The notes under the pieces were generated by a model. That model was not told the DNA's origin and ran no database searches. It saw nothing but the letters and a program-made list of their open reading frames with translations. From Parapusillimonas sp013416435 (GTDB lineage: Bacteria; Pseudomonadota; Gammaproteobacteria; Burkholderiales; Burkholderiaceae_B), in assembly GCF_052180245.1 (NCBI RefSeq), contig NZ_CP197474.1, positions 868,001 to 932,000 on the forward strand: a stretch of 64,000 nt of DNA. The letters run 5' to 3'. Positions 61,398-64,000 of the stretch are shown here, piece after piece. Position 1 is the stretch's first letter; every line of letters begins with the position of its first letter. Made by a program: the position numbers and the translations under genes.

Positions 61398-62414
61398 TTA
61401 TTGCTGGCCGATTTTCTTGTCGGCGATCAAGCGGCCCCACCGTTCGGATTCGCTGTTGATCAGGGCATTCATTTGATCCGGGCTGCCGGCCACGACTTCG
61501 AACCCGCCCTCATTCAGCCGGGCGGCGATTGCGGGCGTCTTCAGCGTTGCGTTGACGTCGTCGCTCAGACGCTTGAGGACGGCTGCGGGCGTCTGGGCTG
61601 GAGCGATCATGCCCACCCATGAATAGATTTCGAAATCCTTGAAGGTGTCGGCGATTGCCGGGACATCCGGCAACTGGGCAGCTCGCGTTTTCGAGGTTAC
61701 GCCCAAAGCGCGCAGCTTGCCTGCCTGCACGTGGGGCAGCACCAGGGGGAGGCTGGCGATCATCGAATCAACATGCGCGCCCATCAAATCCGTCATGGCG
61801 GGGCCGCCGCCCTTGTACGGGGTATGCAGGGCGCTGGTCCCGGCGGTTTCATGGAACAGTTCGGCGGCCAGATGGTTCGAGCTGCCCGCGCCTACCGAGG
61901 CGTATGACACGGTGTCCGGCGTTTTTGACGCGTTGATATAGTCCTGCAGGGTTTTATAGGCCGACGAGGCGGGCACGACGAGGACCATGGGGGAGCGCAC
62001 CATGTAGGACACGCCGGTCAAGTCCTTGGAAGGCGAGTAAGCCAGGCTGGGGTAGATGTGGGCTTCCGTCGCGTACGAATCGAACACCATGCCGACGCGA
62101 TAGCCGTCCGGCTGCGCCTTGGCGACGGTGCCCGTGCCGATGGTGCCGCCGGCACCGCCGCGGTTTTCAACGATCACGGTCTGTTTCAGCCGGGCGCTCA
62201 GCTCCTCTTGCACTTGGCGCGCCACATTGTCGACGGTGCCGCCTGGTGCAAAAGGCACGACGACGATGACTTGCTTGGCGGGATAGTCCTGAGCCAAGGC
62301 ATTGGCGCCGCAAGCCAGGCCCATGCCGATGGCGGCGGCCGCCCGGAGCAGTTGGCCGGGAAGCTTGTTGCGAACGGACGGGGTGCTGGTTGTGGAGTGA
62401 ATTGTTGCGGACAT
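61398..62414 (-). CDS. Bug/TctC family periplasmic binding protein
   Basis: 338 residues from the ATG at 62414 with GGAGG 8 bp upstream. The signal ends ACGANALA-QDYP. Bug landmarks: VIVVVPFAPGGTVDNVARQV, VIVENRGGAGGTIGTGTVA, LHTPYKGGGPAMTDLMGA. In an operon with maleylacetate reductase, and divergent from a LysR gene. The ligand may be a precursor of maleylacetate, such as a hydroxylated or chlorinated aromatic. Confidence 0.91.
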   Translation of the reverse strand: MSATIHSTTSTPSVRNKLPGQLLRAAAAIGMGLACGANALAQDYPAKQVIVVVPFAPGGTVDNVARQVQEELSARLKQTVIVENRGGAGGTIGTGTVAKAQPDGYRVGMVFDSYATEAHIYPSLAYSPSKDLTGVSYMVRSPMVLVVPASSAYKTLQDYINASKTPDTVSYASVGAGSSNHLAAELFHETAGTSALHTPYKGGGPAMTDLMGAHVDSMIASLPLVLPHVQAGKLRALGVTSKTRAAQLPDVPAIADTFKDFEIYSWVGMIAPAQTPAAVLKRLSDDVNATLKTPAIAARLNEGGFEVVAGSPDQMNALINSESERWGRLIADKKIGQQ

Positions 62415-62580
62415 GGATAGTGCCTCCGGGCGAATGCGACATGACTGCATGGCTGTAGCGGAGCAGCTTGTCTATTTTTGTGAATTTTGCGAAGATAAAA
62501 AAGAATATGTAGTCTAGTATTGGGTAGATTAGCCGCACAATCCCATCTAAACGCAAAATGCTTTTGCAGGGTACGCATAA

Positions 62581-63573
62581 ATGGAAACGGAAAAATTCTC
62601 CGAGCACATGTCGGTGTTTGTACAGGTCGCCCAGGCACGCAGCTTTTCGGCCGTGGCGCGGGGCATGGGCATGGCGGCGTCGTCCGTGTCGCGCCAGATC
62701 GACGCGCTCGAGGCCGAGTTGGGCATATGCCTGTTTACCCGGTCGACGCGTGCCCTGGTATTGACGGATGCCGGAGAGCTGCTGTTCGAGCGCGCGGTGA
62801 AGATTCTGCAAGACATGGCCGACGCGCGCGACGAGCTCATTTCAATGGAGCGTAACGTGACAGGCGTGTTGCGCGTCAGCTGTCTGCCGGCTTTCGGACG
62901 ACGGCATGTCGTGCCGCATCTTTCAAGTCTTTTCGAACAATATCCCAAGCTCTGCGTAGAGCTGGAATTGACGGAGCGCATCGTCGACCCCGTCGTCGAT
63001 CGCGTGGATGCGGTGCTGAGGGTCGGGCAGCAACCCGATAGCTCGCTCATCAGCCAAACCATCGCCAGCCAGCGCTATGTCATCTGCGCATCGCCCGATT
63101 ATCTGCTGCGGCACGGAACGCCCGCCACCGTCCAGGAACTGAACCACCATCGCCTGATTGACCGGGGCCACAGAACCAGCATGAGAGGCTGGCGCGAACT
63201 TTTCAGCAAGGACCAGGTCTGCGAGCAGGCGTTCGCATTTCAATGCAACGATTGCGACTCGCGCCGCCAGGCAGTGCTTCAGGGCCTGGGCATCGGGCTC
63301 GTGCCCGACTGGTCTATAGGAGAAGTCATCGGGGCGGGCAGGGTGGTCGAACTCCAGCTGGACGACTTGATCCCCCAGCCTGAAACCGGTATCTACCTGC
63401 TGCGTGCGCTTCCGCGCGCCAGCCTGAAGCTGCGGGCGTTCTCCGATCATCTGATTCGCCATATTGGCAGCCCGCCGATATGGCAGCAGGCAATGGCGCG
63501 GGTACGCCCGCACCCGCCCGCGGGATCAGACCCCGCACGGGGTCTGATCCCTTCCATCCACGCGGAAGCCTGA
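62581..63573 (+). CDS. LysR family transcriptional regulator with repeat-derived C-terminus
   Basis: 330 residues. HTH at about 20-40 (RSFSAVARGMGMAASSVSRQI), LysR effector domain of the DmlR/AaeR-like subgroup ending near ALPRASLKLRAFSDHLIRHI. From about residue 314 the protein is read through a palindrome unit at 63522-63551 (AGSDPARGLIPS). Divergent from the Bug-maleylacetate reductase operon, which it probably controls. Confidence 0.9.
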   Translation: METEKFSEHMSVFVQVAQARSFSAVARGMGMAASSVSRQIDALEAELGICLFTRSTRALVLTDAGELLFERAVKILQDMADARDELISMERNVTGVLRVSCLPAFGRRHVVPHLSSLFEQYPKLCVELELTERIVDPVVDRVDAVLRVGQQPDSSLISQTIASQRYVICASPDYLLRHGTPATVQELNHHRLIDRGHRTSMRGWRELFSKDQVCEQAFAFQCNDCDSRRQAVLQGLGIGLVPDWSIGEVIGAGRVVELQLDDLIPQPETGIYLLRALPRASLKLRAFSDHLIRHIGSPPIWQQAMARVRPHPPAGSDPARGLIPSIHAEA

Positions 63574-63703
63574 TCCGTCGGAGGGGACACACCCCATGCG
63601 GGGTCTGTCCCCCGGTACATGGGTTTTGGGGTCAGACCCCATGCGGGGTCCGACCCCTCGGTCGGTGGGCTTTGGGGTCAGACCCCGTACGGGGTCTGAC
63701 CCC
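63522..63703. repeat. Palindrome array G: four units
   Basis: Units at 63522-63551, 63583-63612, 63628-63657 and 63674-63703; start spacings are 61, 45 and 46 bp. Unit 1 has GGGATCAGACCCC with the change matched in the other arm (GATCCC). Unit 2 has a one-base mismatch between arms. Spacers before units 3 and 4 both contain a GGG(T/C)TTT stretch. It bridges the LysR gene and the left-pointing small gene at 63709. Confidence 0.95.
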
Positions 63704-63708
63704 TCCCT

Positions 63709-63984
63709 CTATTTGGACCGGGTACCCGACCGATTGTCCACGGGTGGGGCGCCGGGCGTTGCTCGTCCGGGGTCCGCTGCGTCCTCCGGCTCGATGCCCG
63801 GCGGAAAATTCACTTTCGTGTTGGGGGAATTGGGGTCCACGGGCGCATTCATCCAGGAACGGTGTTTCCCTTGGACGGACTCTTTCACCTTCTCATGCTC
63901 TTTCTCGGTGGTTTCTTTCTCGAAAGAAGACCGGCGGGTTTCCGGGGGCTGGTCGCTTTTCGTCTTGTCGGCGGGATTGGTCAT
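63709..63984 (-). CDS. Small disordered hydrophilic protein
   Basis: 91 residues, whole gene in the window. Rich in Lys, Glu, Pro, Asn and Asp with no hydrophobic core (SSFEKETTEKEHEKVKESVQ; VDPNSPNTKVNFPPGIEPED). No family recognised; likely disordered, perhaps stress-related. AGAGGCATGCC lies before the ATG. It ends 5 bp from palindrome array G. Confidence 0.65.
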   Translation of the reverse strand: MTNPADKTKSDQPPETRRSSFEKETTEKEHEKVKESVQGKHRSWMNAPVDPNSPNTKVNFPPGIEPEDAADPGRATPGAPPVDNRSGTRSK

Positions 63985-64000
63985 GGCATGCCTCTCATCA

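Noticed and set aside
218..63703. Classical rho-independent terminators in each palindrome
   Set aside because: The hairpins are strong but have no T tract on either side, so only a modified or Rho-assisted terminator role is suggested, not a standard one.
1..64000. Riboswitches, rRNA or additional tRNA genes
   Set aside because: No matching conserved motifs were seen in the intergenic spaces beyond the single tRNA-Val.

Overview
The window is chromosomal DNA of a high-GC betaproteobacterium, most likely Alcaligenaceae (Bordetella/Achromobacter/Pusillimonas-like). The sequence supports this through four TctC/Bug-type periplasmic binding proteins (one broken), each beside a LysR regulator or amidase, a FabI/MltD/GloB/methyltransferase/RnhA/DnaQ housekeeping block, and the general gene style. 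The species assignment is inference.

Layout. 0-20 kb is mostly core: end of a TRIC/UPF0126 membrane protein, 3-hydroxyacyl-CoA dehydrogenase, MscS channel, DUF4142 protein, a three-gene sugar/glycosyltransferase operon, hemerythrin-like protein, YdjM-type membrane protein, I78 inhibitor lipoprotein, TrhO, GST, FabI, MltD, GloB, methyltransferase, RnhA, an RND efflux pair and DnaQ. 20-27 kb is a branched-chain-amino-acid/amide ABC transporter (LivF-G-M-H and a binding protein) with an amidase, divergent from a GntR/FCD regulator over a perfect TGGT-N3-ACCA-type operator, followed by tRNA-Val(CAC). 27-32.3 kb is a mobile-element mosaic beside that tRNA: truncated integrase, chimeric IS3/TnsA-like ORF, IS3 OrfA, then an orphan TRAP binding protein, a fatty acid hydroxylase-type protein, TetR and a 5'-truncated AraC gene. 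32.5-54 kb holds Dtd, two GFA proteins, a MliC/META protein, an ABC-F ATPase, an amidohydrolase, a diguanylate cyclase, LysR-Bug-amidase, a ferritin-like protein, a 2-hydroxyacid dehydrogenase/amidase pair, AlkB between two paralogous 2OG-Fe(II) oxygenases, and small accessory genes. 54-64 kb has a decayed Bug/LysR pair, a PAS protein and an aromatic catabolism region: muconate cycloisomerase, Bug-CatC-enol-lactonase operon, LysR, maleylacetate reductase, a second Bug and a second LysR.

The most unusual feature is a family of 30-bp nested perfect palindromes. Each has a 13-nt arm GGGGTCAGACCCC, a 4-nt centre and the complementary arm, and the arm is itself palindromic around one base. They occur in seven arrays, mostly with 44-48 bp periodicity. 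Six arrays sit where two genes converge, and they start at or inside the stop codons of the flanking genes, so they have rewritten several protein C-termini. Arms change in a compensated way, which argues for structure. The likely role is bidirectional terminators or REP-like elements; no mobilising enzyme is visible here. A second candidate novelty is the oxygenase-AlkB-oxygenase cassette, in which the downstream paralog has lost the iron-binding aspartate (HQD to HQR).
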